Positions 34,023 to 44,713 are shown, counted from the stretch's first letter. The stretch: DNA of 64,000 nucleotides from an uncultured Flavobacteriaceae bacterium (GCA_947495135.1 CANLXN010000007.1:154517-218516), one strand, 5' to 3'. The notes: a model not told the origin generated them from the letters alone. Made by a program: numbers and translations.

Positions 34023-35375
34023 ATGAAAACGAAAGCTACTTTACTTCTAGTTGCACTCCTGTTCACATTTGGAGGGAAGGCACTAGCGCAAATGGACGAA
34101 TGCGTAACGACTGCCTCTTTATTTATTGAGCCTGCGAAAGCAAAAAATTATGAAGCTGCATTGCCTCACTATGAAAAAGTAGTGAAAGATTGCCCTACTT
34201 ATAGTTTGGCTACTTACCAATATGCAACGAAGATGTTCGAGTATTTCATCGAAAAGGGAGATAAAAGTAAGATCACCGATCTTGAGAACGCCTACAACTT
34301 AAGAATAAAGTACTATCCTAATAAAAGTAAGATAGGTGATATCATGGCAGATATCGCTCAAGTAAAGTACGACAATGGTATTGGTACTAAGATGGAGCAA
34401 TTCAATAATTTTGATGCTGCATATAAGAAAGACGCAAAAACGTTTACCAGTCCGAAAAGTATCTACACCTATTTTTCATTAGCGAAAGAATTGTTTGATG
34501 AAGGACAAAAGGATATTCAGGAGGTTTTTGACCTGTACGATATCATCCAGGATAAAATTGCTGTGGAGGAAGTTAAATATGCAACTAGATTAGCGACATT
34601 GATCGATAAGGAGGAAGCAGGTACAGCTTTAACTGCAAAAGAGCAGAAAAAAGTAAAAGGGTACGAGACTAATTTAGGTAGCTACGGTAAAATTAAAGGT
34701 AGTGTTGATACCAAATTGGGAAAAATTGCAGATTGTACTAACTTAATTCCTTTATACGAAAGACTTTGGGAAGAAAAGAAGAATGACGTTGCATGGTTAA
34801 AGAGTTCAGCTGGAAAACTAAATTCGAAAGATTGTGACACTCCATTGTTCTTTAAAATGGTACAGCAGTTACATTCTATCCAGCCTTCAGCGGCATCAGC
34901 GTTCTATTTAGGTAGATTGGCAGAGAAAGAAGGAAAAGATGGTTCAGACTATTACAACCAGGCGATTAGCTTAGAGACTGATCCTAATCAAAAGGTAAAG
35001 TACTATTCAAGTCTTGCTGAAAACTATAGAAAAAAAGGAAGCTACGGTCAGGCTAGAAAGTACTACAGAAATGTGCTTGAGATCAAACCAAATGAAGGAA
35101 GAGCTTACTTGAAAATTGCTCAAATGTATGCGCAGAGTTCTAATAACTGTGGAAGCAGTGTTTTTGAAAAGAGAGCAATCAACTGGTTGGCTGCTCAAAT
35201 GGCAGACAAGGCAGCGCGTGTAGATCCTTCTATTGCTTCTTCGGCAAGAGCTGCTGCAAGTAGTTACAGACAAAGAGCTCCAAGTAAGACGGATATCTTT
35301 AGTTCAGGAATGCAAGGTAAAACCGTTTCTTTTAGCTGTTGGGTTGGTGGAAGCGTGAGAGTGCCTAATCTATAA
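34023..35375 (+). CDS. Secreted TPR-repeat protein
   Basis: About 450 residues from the ATG at 34023, which gives a proper signal peptide (MKTKATLLLVALLFTFGGKA, cleavage near ALAQ); the frame is open 42 nt further upstream. TPR units are visible (YEAALPHYEKVVKDCPTYSLATYQYATKMFEYF; YGQARKYYRNVLEIKPNEGRAYLKIAQMYA). Six cysteines near the ends suggest disulphides. Periplasmic scaffold of the coaX-lptC cluster; exact role unknown. Confidence 0.85.
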   Translation: MKTKATLLLVALLFTFGGKALAQMDECVTTASLFIEPAKAKNYEAALPHYEKVVKDCPTYSLATYQYATKMFEYFIEKGDKSKITDLENAYNLRIKYYPNKSKIGDIMADIAQVKYDNGIGTKMEQFNNFDAAYKKDAKTFTSPKSIYTYFSLAKELFDEGQKDIQEVFDLYDIIQDKIAVEEVKYATRLATLIDKEEAGTALTAKEQKKVKGYETNLGSYGKIKGSVDTKLGKIADCTNLIPLYERLWEEKKNDVAWLKSSAGKLNSKDCDTPLFFKMVQQLHSIQPSAASAFYLGRLAEKEGKDGSDYYNQAISLETDPNQKVKYYSSLAENYRKKGSYGQARKYYRNVLEIKPNEGRAYLKIAQMYAQSSNNCGSSVFEKRAINWLAAQMADKAARVDPSIASSARAAASSYRQRAPSKTDIFSSGMQGKTVSFSCWVGGSVRVPNL

Positions 35376-35376
35376 G

Positions 35377-35955
35377 ATGATAAAATTTAAATATATGTTT
35401 AAGAGCGTGATGGTTATTTTAATAGCCATCACGCTTTTTGCATGTGAAGGAAATTATAAAAATGTTAAGAAGCTATCCCTTAAAGATGGGATGCCAGTGG
35501 CAGAAGGTAAGAATGTAAATCTTTTTTATACAGATTCGGGTAAGGTGGTTACCAATTTAATAGCCCCAGAGCTGTTGGATTACTCAAATTTTGAATTTGC
35601 CTATCAGGAGTTCCCAAAGGGAGTGGAGGTTCGATTTTTTGAAAATGGCGAGCAAAGTACTGTCACCTCAGATTATGCTATGCGCTATCCATCCACTGGT
35701 ATTGTCGATCTACGCGAAAATGTAGTACTTGTAACATCGGACGGGAATGTATTAAATGCCGAACAACTTTATTGGGACCAAAACCATAAATGGGTGTTTA
35801 CAGACCAGCCGTATAGGATCACTTTTAAAGACGGTTCCTATAACGACGGAGCTCGATTTGATGCAAACGAAGATTTTACCGTATTTTTGTCTAGAACAAA
35901 TGACGGAATTCAAGTCATAGACCAAAATAAAAAGGAAGAACCAGATGGGCAGTAA
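35377..35955 (+). CDS. lptC: LPS export protein LptC
   Basis: 192 residues. An N-terminal membrane anchor/lipobox (ITLFACEG) and the beta-jellyroll of the LptC/OstA type: DSGKVVTNLIAPELLDY, YPSTGIVDLRENVVLVTSDGNVLNAEQLYWDQ. It relays lipopolysaccharide from the inner-membrane LptBFG to LptA. Starts 1 nt after the TPR gene and overlaps the small membrane protein gene by 11 nt. Confidence 0.9.
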   Translation: MIKFKYMFKSVMVILIAITLFACEGNYKNVKKLSLKDGMPVAEGKNVNLFYTDSGKVVTNLIAPELLDYSNFEFAYQEFPKGVEVRFFENGEQSTVTSDYAMRYPSTGIVDLRENVVLVTSDGNVLNAEQLYWDQNHKWVFTDQPYRITFKDGSYNDGARFDANEDFTVFLSRTNDGIQVIDQNKKEEPDGQ

Positions 35956-36145
35956 ATTATTTCAATTTGTCGAGTACATTTATATCGTAATGGCAGGAAT
36001 GTCGGTTTATATGGTGATCACTAAGTGGGATACTGAAAGAGATCAGGCCTATCTTTTTATTTTCTTTTTCGTTTTGGCGGTTTTTATGTTCTTTTTTAGA
36101 CGAAAGTTTAGAAAGAAAATAGAGCAACGCAACCAAGATCGTTAG
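35945..36145 (+). CDS. Small two-helix membrane protein
   Basis: 66 residues with two membrane helices (FVEYIYIVMAGMSVYMVI; YLFIFFFVLAVFMFFF) and a basic C-terminal tail. Overlaps lptC by 11 nt and ends directly before the CNNM gene, as in other flavobacterial copies of this cluster. Function unknown. Confidence 0.85.
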   Translation: MGSKLFQFVEYIYIVMAGMSVYMVITKWDTERDQAYLFIFFFVLAVFMFFFRRKFRKKIEQRNQDR

Positions 36146-37399
36146 ATGGAATTTCAAATAATCATTATTGTTTTGTCCTTGTTGCTGTCTGCATTCTTCT
36201 CGGGCATGGAGATCGCATACGTTTCTGCCAACAAAATTCATATTGAAATTGAAAAAAAACAGAATAACTTTCTGGCCAAAGTTTTAAAACGAATTACCAA
36301 AAGACCTTCTAAATTTATTGCCACCATGTTGGTTGGTAACAACATCGCGTTAGTGGTTTATGGCTTTGTGATGGGCGAATTATTAGTGAGTCTTTTACCA
36401 ATAGACGGCGGACTTCAGTTGGTGCTGCATACGGTGATTTCGACCATAGTAATCCTATTAACAGCCGAGTTTCTTCCAAAAGTATTCTTTCAGATTTATT
36501 CCAACAGCCTCCTGAAATTTTTTGTCCTACCAGCCTATATTTTCTATGTCCTATTCTCGATTATTTCCGAATTAGTGATTTGGATATCAGATAAAGTGCT
36601 CCGGCTTTTCTTTAAAACTGAAGGAGATGCAGTACAGCTTAGTTTCAGTAAGGTAGAGTTGGGGAATTATATTAGTGAACAAATGGAATCGGTCGAGTTA
36701 AAGGATGAGATTGATAGTGAAATACAGATCTTTCAGAATGCCTTAGAATTTTCCGAAGTGAAAGCCAGAGAAGTAATGGTGCCTAGAACAGAGGTGGTGG
36801 CAGTAGAGATCCATACTACTCCAAAGGAGTTAGGGAAACTTTTTACAGATAGTGGACTATCTAAAATATTGGTCTACAACGAAAGTATTGACGATATTCT
36901 TGGTTATGTTCACTCGTTCGAGCTCTTTAAAAAGCCAGTGGCGCTTAAAAAGATTTTGATGCCAGTTGTTTTCGTTCCAGAAACCATGTATGCTAAAGAT
37001 GTATTGAACGTGTTAAGCAGAAAAAGAAAGAGTATTGCGGTGGTTATAGATGAATACGGCGGTACATCGGGCATAATAACTGTAGAAGATATCATTGAAG
37101 AGTTGTTTGGTGAAATAGAAGATGAGCACGATTCGATGGAATTAATTGAGGCAGAGTTAGACGATAATCACTACCAATTCTCGGCTAGGATGGAAGTAGA
37201 TTATATAAATGAAGCTTACAAATTAGACCTTCCTAAAAGTGAAAATTACGAGACCCTCGGAGGGATGATTGTGAACTTTACGGAAGAAATACCTCAACCC
37301 GATGAAACGGTTGAAATTGATGGATTTATCATCAAAATAATCGAAGTTTCCAGCACCAAAATCGAATTGGTCGAAGTTAAAAAGAAGACCGAGGATTAA
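36146..37399 (+). CDS. CNNM/CorC-type hemolysin family protein
   Basis: 417 residues: CNNM transmembrane domain (residues about 1-190, starting LSLLLSAFFSGMEIAYVSANK), two CBS domains (EVMVPRTEVVAVEI, VLSRKRKSIAVVIDEYGGTSGIITVEDIIEELFGEIEDE) and a C-terminal CorC_HlyC domain. Family members are linked to Mg2+/Co2+ efflux; a related flavobacterial protein is GldE. Membrane protein, third from the end of the cluster. Confidence 0.92.
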   Translation: MEFQIIIIVLSLLLSAFFSGMEIAYVSANKIHIEIEKKQNNFLAKVLKRITKRPSKFIATMLVGNNIALVVYGFVMGELLVSLLPIDGGLQLVLHTVISTIVILLTAEFLPKVFFQIYSNSLLKFFVLPAYIFYVLFSIISELVIWISDKVLRLFFKTEGDAVQLSFSKVELGNYISEQMESVELKDEIDSEIQIFQNALEFSEVKAREVMVPRTEVVAVEIHTTPKELGKLFTDSGLSKILVYNESIDDILGYVHSFELFKKPVALKKILMPVVFVPETMYAKDVLNVLSRKRKSIAVVIDEYGGTSGIITVEDIIEELFGEIEDEHDSMELIEAELDDNHYQFSARMEVDYINEAYKLDLPKSENYETLGGMIVNFTEEIPQPDETVEIDGFIIKIIEVSSTKIELVEVKKKTED

Positions 37400-37594
37400 T
37401 TCTTTCTCAATTCCCTCATTTTTTTAAGTTGAACGTTTTTATATATAAGCGGAAAATGGTATTTTCGCCCACTAAATTGGACGAAAATAAACCTAAACAA
37501 TTTGTCTTTGATCCTTTTAGCGACCTTAAACAATTAATACGATCCAACTTCCTATAATTAGATTTTAGAGAACTAGGACAAAATTAGAACACAA

Positions 37595-39667
37595 ATGGCA
37601 ATTTTAAACAGCATACGTAAAAGAGGAGTTTTCCTTATTATCATTATTGCACTTGCACTTTTCGCTTTTGTACTCGATGGAGTAATAAATAGCAAAACGC
37701 AAGGTGGAGGGGATATTCAGGATACAGTGGGGAACATAAATGGAGTGGAGCTATCTCGAGAAGACTTCATGGCGAAAGTAGAGGCACAACAGAGATCAAT
37801 GGGGCCAAATGCAAATACTGCGCAGGCCGTAAACGTGGTTTGGGATCGTGAAATGAAAAGTGCTTTATTAAACCAGCAAGTAGACGAGCTTGGAATGACT
37901 ATTAGTCCGGAGCAGTTGAGTGAAACATTGGCGCTTGTACTAGGAAATAACCCTACATTTCAAAATGAAGCTGGTGTTTTTAGCGAAGCGAAAATGATTG
38001 AGTACGTAGCGAACATTCGCAATACTGGTTCGCAAGCCGAACAACAGTGGAATGATTTCATCGAAAGTACCAAACAAGGAATTCTTCAAACCAACTATTT
38101 GAATATGGTGCGTTCGGGAATGGTTTCTACTTTAGCTGAAGGCGAGCAACAGTACAGATACGAGAACGACAAGATCAACATGCAGTTTGTGTATGTTCCT
38201 TACACAAAAATATCAGATGACGATGTAGCTGTTTCTGAAACAGAGATTGCGGCGTATATCAAGGCAAACCCAAAGCAATTTGAGGTGGAACCAATGGTAG
38301 ACATTGAATATATCACTTTTAAGGAAGAACCTTCTTTAGAAGATATAGAAGCACAGAAAGTAGCAGTTGCTGCTAAGAAAGAAGCTTTTGCTTCTGCAGA
38401 AGAGGTTGAAGTATATGTAAACGGAAACTCTGAAAACGAATATGTAGATCGTTGGGTAAAGGCAAGTAACTTACCTGCTAACCTCAAGGATACTATTCTT
38501 AATATCCCACAAGGAACTGTGTACGGACCCTACAAGGACGGAAATACATGGAACTTATCGAAAGTTGTAGCCTCTAGACAGATGCCAGATTCAGTAAAGG
38601 CGAGACATATTTTAATACCTGTTGGTTTAAATAGAACAGATAGTATTACACGATCTCCAGAAGAGGCCAAAACGCTAGCAGATAGCCTTGTAAAGGTGAT
38701 CAAAGCAAATCGTTCTAAGTTTCCAGCATTAGTGAAGCAATTTACTTCGGATACTCCTAGTATTGCAAATGATGGTTTGTACGATTGGTATGGATACAAT
38801 AAAATGGTAGCTCCATTTAGAGACTTTACCTTCGAAGGGGCTACAGGAGATGTTGGTGTTGCAGAATCTCAATTCGGATATCACGTAATTGAGGTGATGG
38901 GCCAAAAAGATATGAGTGAAGCTGTAAAAATTGCTACAGTAACCGTAGATATCGAGCCATCAGAACAAACGCTAAGTGATGTATTCTCTAAAGGAGCAAA
39001 GTTTGAAGAAGCTGCAAGAACAGGTGACTTCTCTGCACTTGCTGCAGAAAGCGGTCTTTCACCAAAGCCAGTTAATAAAATTGGTAAGTTAGATGCTGCT
39101 ATTCCAGGAATTGGAAATAACCGAACTATCATCAATTGGGCGTTTGGAGAGGAAAGTAAGGTAGGAGATGTAAAGCGTTTTAATATTGACGACTCCTATG
39201 TAGTTGCAAGATTAACTAGAAAGAGCACTGAGAAGGCATTGATGAGTGTTGCTGAAGCTTCAGCAAGCGTAATTCCAATCTTAAGAAACGAGAAAAAGGC
39301 AGCCAAAATCCGTGAGTCTATTTCTGGAACAACGCTTCAAGAAATCGCTTCTAGCCAAAATGTGCAAGTAAGAACAGCTTCAGCAATTACAAGATCCAAT
39401 CCAACTATTGCTGGTGCAGGAACAGATCCGTTGGTGGTTGGAACTGCATTTGGAGTAAAAGCCGGAGAGAGTACCGACTTGATTGACGGAAAAGATGGAG
39501 TTTATAAAGTGAAAGTGCTAGCTGTTAATCCAGCTCCAGACTTGGAAGATTACTCTTCTTATGCGAGCGCACTTAATGCGAGTAATGCAACTAATGTAAA
39601 TCAGAACTTATACAAAGCCTTAGAGAAAGCGGCCGATATCGAAGATAACAGAGCGAGCTTTTACTAA
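37595..39667 (+). CDS. SurA/PpiD-like peptidylprolyl isomerase foldase
   Basis: 690 residues. One N-terminal membrane helix (GVFLIIIIALALFAFVLDGVI), a SurA-N-type chaperone region (VGNINGVELSREDFMAKVEAQ) and at about 340-450 a rotamase domain (ARHILIPVG ... GLYDWYGYNKMVAPFRDFTFEGATGDVGVAESQFGYHVIEVMGQ). Periplasmic folding factor for outer-membrane proteins. Its 195-nt upstream gap suggests its own promoter. Confidence 0.92.
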   Translation: MAILNSIRKRGVFLIIIIALALFAFVLDGVINSKTQGGGDIQDTVGNINGVELSREDFMAKVEAQQRSMGPNANTAQAVNVVWDREMKSALLNQQVDELGMTISPEQLSETLALVLGNNPTFQNEAGVFSEAKMIEYVANIRNTGSQAEQQWNDFIESTKQGILQTNYLNMVRSGMVSTLAEGEQQYRYENDKINMQFVYVPYTKISDDDVAVSETEIAAYIKANPKQFEVEPMVDIEYITFKEEPSLEDIEAQKVAVAAKKEAFASAEEVEVYVNGNSENEYVDRWVKASNLPANLKDTILNIPQGTVYGPYKDGNTWNLSKVVASRQMPDSVKARHILIPVGLNRTDSITRSPEEAKTLADSLVKVIKANRSKFPALVKQFTSDTPSIANDGLYDWYGYNKMVAPFRDFTFEGATGDVGVAESQFGYHVIEVMGQKDMSEAVKIATVTVDIEPSEQTLSDVFSKGAKFEEAARTGDFSALAAESGLSPKPVNKIGKLDAAIPGIGNNRTIINWAFGEESKVGDVKRFNIDDSYVVARLTRKSTEKALMSVAEASASVIPILRNEKKAAKIRESISGTTLQEIASSQNVQVRTASAITRSNPTIAGAGTDPLVVGTAFGVKAGESTDLIDGKDGVYKVKVLAVNPAPDLEDYSSYASALNASNATNVNQNLYKALEKAADIEDNRASFY

Positions 39668-39696
39668 GCATACTAAACAAACCTAATTTAGAAAAG

Positions 39697-39733
39697 GCCT
39701 CCTTTGCATAGTTGTGAAGGAGGCTATTTTTTT
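39697..39733 (+). terminator. Terminator after the foldase gene
   Basis: 8-bp stem GCCTCCTT/AAGGAGGC with a 12-nt loop and TATTTTTTT, 29 nt after the stop. Confidence 0.88.
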
Positions 39734-39767
39734 CTTTAACATTTTTGAAGTTTAACCCTAAGACTTC

Positions 39768-40688
39768 TTATTTAATCATTTCGGGATACGAAATAATAGT
39801 ACGATAGCCTTTGCTTCTGAAATAATCCATTTCCCTAAGCGTTCCTGAAACAAGAATAAAGTCTCCGCCCCAGGCTCCAAGGCTCTTGACTAAACCTCCA
39901 TAATCTGAGAATAAACGCTCTTTTACGGTTGGTAAATCAATCATCTCTGAAATTAATTTTTCATGATGCTCCATTATTTTTTGGAAATCTGTTAAGCTGT
40001 AGCACATTAAAAGCTTTTCGCTTAAATCTGAAATTCGCAGTAATTGGAGCTTGCTTACGGCTGTACTTTTGTAATGGGCAATTCCTTTTTTACTGTCTTG
40101 TTTCTGATTGAGGTGAACAAAAAATAGCTGGTCCTTAAATTCCCATGGTAGATGCACGCTTCTGAAGGTAGGCGGCTTGCTACGCTGGTAAAAAATGGGC
40201 TGATCGTTTTGAGCCGCCGCAATGTCGTACCCACTGCCTCCAAAGCTCTCATCCAGAAGTTGGAAAGCATCAATTTGAGCCCATTGCGCAATATTGTTTA
40301 TTAGAGTAGACGAAGTCCCTAATCCCCAATCTCGTGGAAAGTCTAAGTGAGTGTTCACCGTGATCCCTTGTTCAGATTTCAAGAAAAGAGGATTTAATTC
40401 CTGTGCCTTTGTTAAGATTGTTAATAAGGTTTTGGATACGTCGACATCAAATAGAGTGTCATTAACTTCATAAATGGTCCATTTATTAGCCTTGTTAGCT
40501 AATTTGCATTTAAACCAAATAGCGCCTTTATCGTCAAAGCTAGCCCATTCTAGCAGGTTCGAATTATTTGGGGTCACTGCTAACGATTGACCATACTTTG
40601 TAGGAATGGCAAGAGCCGTTGCGCCATCTAAAACTGCGTATTCTCCTGTTAAAAGTAATTTTCCGTTACTGTAAAATGTTTTTTTCAA
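39768..40688 (-). CDS. GYDIA-family GHMP kinase (mevalonate-pathway kinase)
   Basis: 306 residues. GHMP features: the start KLLLTGEYAVLDGATALAIP, the ATP loop PRDWGLGTSSTLINNIAQW and the family signature GGSGYDIAAA. It lies 111 nt downstream of HMG-CoA reductase on the same strand, so it most likely phosphorylates mevalonate or phosphomevalonate in isoprenoid synthesis. Confidence 0.9.
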   Translation of the reverse strand: MKKTFYSNGKLLLTGEYAVLDGATALAIPTKYGQSLAVTPNNSNLLEWASFDDKGAIWFKCKLANKANKWTIYEVNDTLFDVDVSKTLLTILTKAQELNPLFLKSEQGITVNTHLDFPRDWGLGTSSTLINNIAQWAQIDAFQLLDESFGGSGYDIAAAQNDQPIFYQRSKPPTFRSVHLPWEFKDQLFFVHLNQKQDSKKGIAHYKSTAVSKLQLLRISDLSEKLLMCYSLTDFQKIMEHHEKLISEMIDLPTVKERLFSDYGGLVKSLGAWGGDFILVSGTLREMDYFRSKGYRTIISYPEMIK

Positions 40689-40799
40689 CTATCAATTATG
40701 AGTTAAGACCTTCATTATATATGACCGCATATCTTCGATGCGTTTGTTTGTTTTTGTTGATTCGGTTCGCTTCATATCCATTAAACTGCCCACTAAATA

Positions 40800-42119
40800 C
40801 TACTCCAGTTTTCTCAGTTCTTCAACGAACGAAACCACCGCACTGTGTGAGACCTCATTGTTTTTAAAATGGGAAGTAGTTTTTTCTTGTTCTTCTGCAG
40901 ATGTATTTAATTGGTTAAGGATGTTCATTAAATGCATTTTCATATGTCCTTTCTGGATGCCTACCGTAACCAAAGAGCGCAGGGCTGCAAAATTTTGAGC
41001 TAAACCAGCCACCGCTACTATTTGCATTAATTGCTTTGCATTGGGTTTTTGTAATAATTCGAAAGCTAGTTTTGTCATGGGATGAAGAGAGGTGAGACCT
41101 CCTACTGTACCGAGTGCTAATGGAATTTCGATCCAAAAGCGAAATACATCATCTTCTATACTTGCCTGGGTTAGACTGGTATAATTTCCAGTTTGAGAAG
41201 CGTAGGCATGTACACCTGCTTCTACCGCTCTAAAATCATTTCCAGTAGCAAGAATAACGGCGTCTATGCCATTCATAATGCCCTTGTTGTGCGTAACTGC
41301 TCGCCTTGGCTCCATCTGAGCGATTTGAACGGCTCTCACAAACTTATTTGCAAAGGTGGCCCCGTCGATTTTACCATTTGAAAGTTCAGACACTGGACAA
41401 CTTACCTCGGCACGCACCAAACATTCTGGAACAAAATTGGAGAGTATACTCATCACCACTTCGGGACGGAAGTTACTTTGTTCGAAAGCGACATGTCCTT
41501 TTGCCAGCAATTCAAAGGTTTTTGCGATTGTCTCCAAGCAACTGTTGATGAAATTGGCACCCATCGCATCCAGTGTTTCAAAGGTGCAGTGGAGTTGATA
41601 GTAACCGTCTAGCTTAGCTGTACTGTTAATTAACTCAATGTCTATAAGTCCGCCGCCACGATTCCTCATGTTTTTCTGAATTGCATCTATGCTTTCAATG
41701 AGCTGTGGTTTTACTTCTGAAAAGAAGGTCGTTATGTCTTGTGAATTTCCGAAGAAGTTAATATGTACCTGTCCGTTTTTCTGAGTAGAGATTACTTCTG
41801 TTTTAAACCCTCCCCGCTTAAGCCAGAATTTAGCTGCATTACTTGCCGCGGCAACTACCGAGCTTTCTTCAATTACCATTGGTAACGTGTAAAGTTGCTC
41901 GTTTATGAGAAAATTAGGAGCAATTCCAAATGGTAATAAATAATTAGTAATGGTGTTTTCAATGAAATCGTCATGGAGCTTTTGGATCTTTCGATCACTA
42001 TTCCAATACTGCTTTAACGTAGAGATCGCAGTTGGGTTATTTGGAAGATAATTTTCTACTAACCACTGTATTTTTTCTTCTTTCGTTTTTTTTGAAAATC
42101 CTGTTACGGGATTGGCCAT
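40800..42119 (-). CDS. Hydroxymethylglutaryl-CoA reductase, class II type
   Basis: 439 residues. Signatures: EESSVVAAASNAAKFW (catalytic Glu), NFRPEVVMSILSNFVPECLVRAEVSCPV, ATGNDFRAVEAGVHAYAS and LALGTVGGLTSLHP. It reduces HMG-CoA to mevalonate. Forms a unit with the GHMP kinase. Confidence 0.94.
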   Translation of the reverse strand: MANPVTGFSKKTKEEKIQWLVENYLPNNPTAISTLKQYWNSDRKIQKLHDDFIENTITNYLLPFGIAPNFLINEQLYTLPMVIEESSVVAAASNAAKFWLKRGGFKTEVISTQKNGQVHINFFGNSQDITTFFSEVKPQLIESIDAIQKNMRNRGGGLIDIELINSTAKLDGYYQLHCTFETLDAMGANFINSCLETIAKTFELLAKGHVAFEQSNFRPEVVMSILSNFVPECLVRAEVSCPVSELSNGKIDGATFANKFVRAVQIAQMEPRRAVTHNKGIMNGIDAVILATGNDFRAVEAGVHAYASQTGNYTSLTQASIEDDVFRFWIEIPLALGTVGGLTSLHPMTKLAFELLQKPNAKQLMQIVAVAGLAQNFAALRSLVTVGIQKGHMKMHLMNILNQLNTSAEEQEKTTSHFKNNEVSHSAVVSFVEELRKLE

Positions 42120-42470
42120 AGGTGCAATAATTTGTTCTGCAAAGATACATTTTTGGATAGATAGTTCATTTAATTTGCTATTGCGGGTAGCTGTTAAAAG
42201 AAATGTGATCCAATTGGTTTCCTTTTACAGTTGTTTTTTACTGGGGCAATTCTTCATACACTACTAAAATATGGAGCTTGCTGTTCAAACGTGTTGGATA
42301 CAGGACACGTGATTTAACACAAAAAACCGTCGGATTTTGCTAGAAATTTAGTAAACTTGGCATAACAAAATTTTAACACTTTAAAATGATTAAGTTCAAT
42401 AAAGTAGTTAAATGTGTTGAAGGTCTAAGATGAATTGTCTTTTGCCTTGAAAACAAGTAGAATAGAAAAG
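42120..42470. other. Divergent intergenic region
   Basis: 351 nt between the HMG-CoA reductase and dipeptidyl peptidase genes, AT-rich, presumably holding both promoters. I see no RNA gene, repeat or confident promoter boxes. Confidence 0.5.
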
Positions 42471-44684
42471 ATGAAAAGAATACTCTCCGTTACTGTGCTA
42501 TCGCTTTTTATAGCAACGATATCAACACTTACAGCACAAAAAAAAGAAATTAGCTTAGAAGAAATATGGTCCGGTGAATTTAGGGCAGAACGAATGGACG
42601 TATTGCGTTCACTCAAAAACGGAAAAGAGTATTCCATTCTTAACTTTAATAGGTCTAATCGTACCTCGGCAATAGATGTGTTTGATTATAAAAGCGGGAA
42701 AAAGGTGAAAACGTTGCTAAATAGCTCCGATTTGCCAGACATTCAATACTTTATTTCCTATGAATTTAGCGAAGATGAGTCCAAGATTCTCTTAGCGACC
42801 GAAAAAAATCCTGTTTTTAGAAGATCTACACTTGGTACTTACTATGTGTACGACGTGAATAGTAAGTCGGTTAGCTTGCTTTCAGATAAAAAAGTACAAG
42901 AACCTACTTTTAGTCCAGACGGTACTAAGATTGCCTACGGTTACAATAACAATTTATATTACAAAGATTTAAAAACTGGGAAAGAAACGCAGTTTACTTC
43001 AGATGGCGTTAAGAATAGTATCATTAATGGTATTACCGATTGGGTATATGAGGAAGAATTTGCCTTTGTAAGAGCTTTCGATTGGAATAAAGATGGCAAT
43101 ATGATTGCATTTATCCGGTTCGACGAGTCGGACGTACCAGAATTTTCAATGGACGTCTATGGGGAAGATTTATATCAGACGCAGCAGGTATTTAAATATC
43201 CAAAGGCAGGAGAGGCAAATGCAGAAGTTTCTCTTCATCTCTATAATTTGGATACCAGCAATACCTCGAAGGTGGATATTTCGGCATACAATAATTATTA
43301 TATTCCTAGAATTAAATGGACCAATGATGAAGATATATTAAGTGTGCAGCTCACCAACAGACATCAAAACGTGTTGGATTTGGTATTTGTGGATGCTAAG
43401 AAAAATAGCTCAGAATTAATTCTTCAAGAAAAAGATGACGCTTATGTGGATGTGACAGATAATCTTACATTTTTGAATGACAATAGTTTTATCTGGACCA
43501 GTGAAAAAGATGGTTGGAATCATATTTATCATTATGGTAAAACCGGGAAACTGATTAATCAGATCACCAAGGGAGATTGGGAGGTAACCAATTATTATGG
43601 TTTCGATACTAAAACGGGTAGAATATATTATCAGAGTACTACAAATGGAAGTATTAACAGAGATGTTTATTCTATTACGAACACAGGAAAAAATAAAGTG
43701 AGGCTTACTCAGGGTAACGGTACGAACAGTGCCGATTTCAGCGCAGATTACACCTACTTCATCAACAGCTTCTCAAATACTGAAACACCAACCGTTTATT
43801 CGCTAAAGCAAGCTTTAAATGGAAAGGAAGTTCGAGAAATAAAGAACAACGCGGCTTTGAAAGATAAGCTAAAGGGCTATAATATGTCGCCTAAAGAGTT
43901 TTCCACTATCAACATCAATGGAAATGATCTGAATATGTATACTATTAAGCCGTCGAACTTCGATCCAAATAAAAAGTATCCATTGTTTATGTACCAGTAC
44001 TCTGGACCAGGATCTCAGCAGGTAGCAAACCGCTGGAATGGTTCTAACGATTACTGGCACCAAATGTTAGCGCAGCAAGGATATATTATTGTTTGTGTAG
44101 ACGGAAGAGGAACTGGGCTAAAAGGACGTGATTTCAAGAAAATGACGCAAAAAGAACTTGGTAAATATGAAGTTCAAGATCAAATTGCAGCTGCAAAAAA
44201 ATTAGGAACATTGCCATATATTGATGCCGATCGTATTGGTATTTGGGGTTGGAGTTATGGCGGATTTATGTCGTCTAACAGTTTGTTTCAGGGAGCAGAT
44301 ACGTTTTCAATGGCGATTGCTGTAGCGCCAGTGAGTAGTTGGAGATTTTACGATACTATTTATACCGAAAGATATATGCAAACTCCTCAGGAGAATGCTT
44401 CTGGATACGATAACAACTCGCCTATTTCTCATGTGGATAAATTAGAAGGAGATTTTCTATTGGTTCATGGAAGTGCAGACGATAATGTTCATGTGCAAAA
44501 CACTACTCGCTTAGTAGAAGCATTAGTGCAAGCCGATAAAGATTTTGAATGGGCTATTTATCCAGATAAAAATCATGGAATTTACGGAGGTAATACCAGG
44601 CTTCATTTATATAAAAAGATGACGAAATTTATTCAAAAGTCGCTTGGAAAACCAGTTAGCATGCTTTTAGAAATAAAAAAATAA
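42471..44684 (+). CDS. Dipeptidyl peptidase IV family serine protease (S9B)
   Basis: About 737 residues from the ATG at 42471, which gives a signal peptide (MKRILSVTVLSLFIATIS). An eight-bladed propeller is followed by the alpha/beta-hydrolase domain with GWSYGG (nucleophile Ser), GSADDNVH (Asp) and DKNHGI (His); the DPP IV Glu motif appears as DWVYEEEF. Periplasmic removal of N-terminal dipeptides. Two peptide transporters follow, a coherent peptide-use block. Confidence 0.94.
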   Translation: MKRILSVTVLSLFIATISTLTAQKKEISLEEIWSGEFRAERMDVLRSLKNGKEYSILNFNRSNRTSAIDVFDYKSGKKVKTLLNSSDLPDIQYFISYEFSEDESKILLATEKNPVFRRSTLGTYYVYDVNSKSVSLLSDKKVQEPTFSPDGTKIAYGYNNNLYYKDLKTGKETQFTSDGVKNSIINGITDWVYEEEFAFVRAFDWNKDGNMIAFIRFDESDVPEFSMDVYGEDLYQTQQVFKYPKAGEANAEVSLHLYNLDTSNTSKVDISAYNNYYIPRIKWTNDEDILSVQLTNRHQNVLDLVFVDAKKNSSELILQEKDDAYVDVTDNLTFLNDNSFIWTSEKDGWNHIYHYGKTGKLINQITKGDWEVTNYYGFDTKTGRIYYQSTTNGSINRDVYSITNTGKNKVRLTQGNGTNSADFSADYTYFINSFSNTETPTVYSLKQALNGKEVREIKNNAALKDKLKGYNMSPKEFSTININGNDLNMYTIKPSNFDPNKKYPLFMYQYSGPGSQQVANRWNGSNDYWHQMLAQQGYIIVCVDGRGTGLKGRDFKKMTQKELGKYEVQDQIAAAKKLGTLPYIDADRIGIWGWSYGGFMSSNSLFQGADTFSMAIAVAPVSSWRFYDTIYTERYMQTPQENASGYDNNSPISHVDKLEGDFLLVHGSADDNVHVQNTTRLVEALVQADKDFEWAIYPDKNHGIYGGNTRLHLYKKMTKFIQKSLGKPVSMLLEIKK

Positions 44685-44713
44685 ACAACTTATACTAATC
44701 AATATTCAATTAT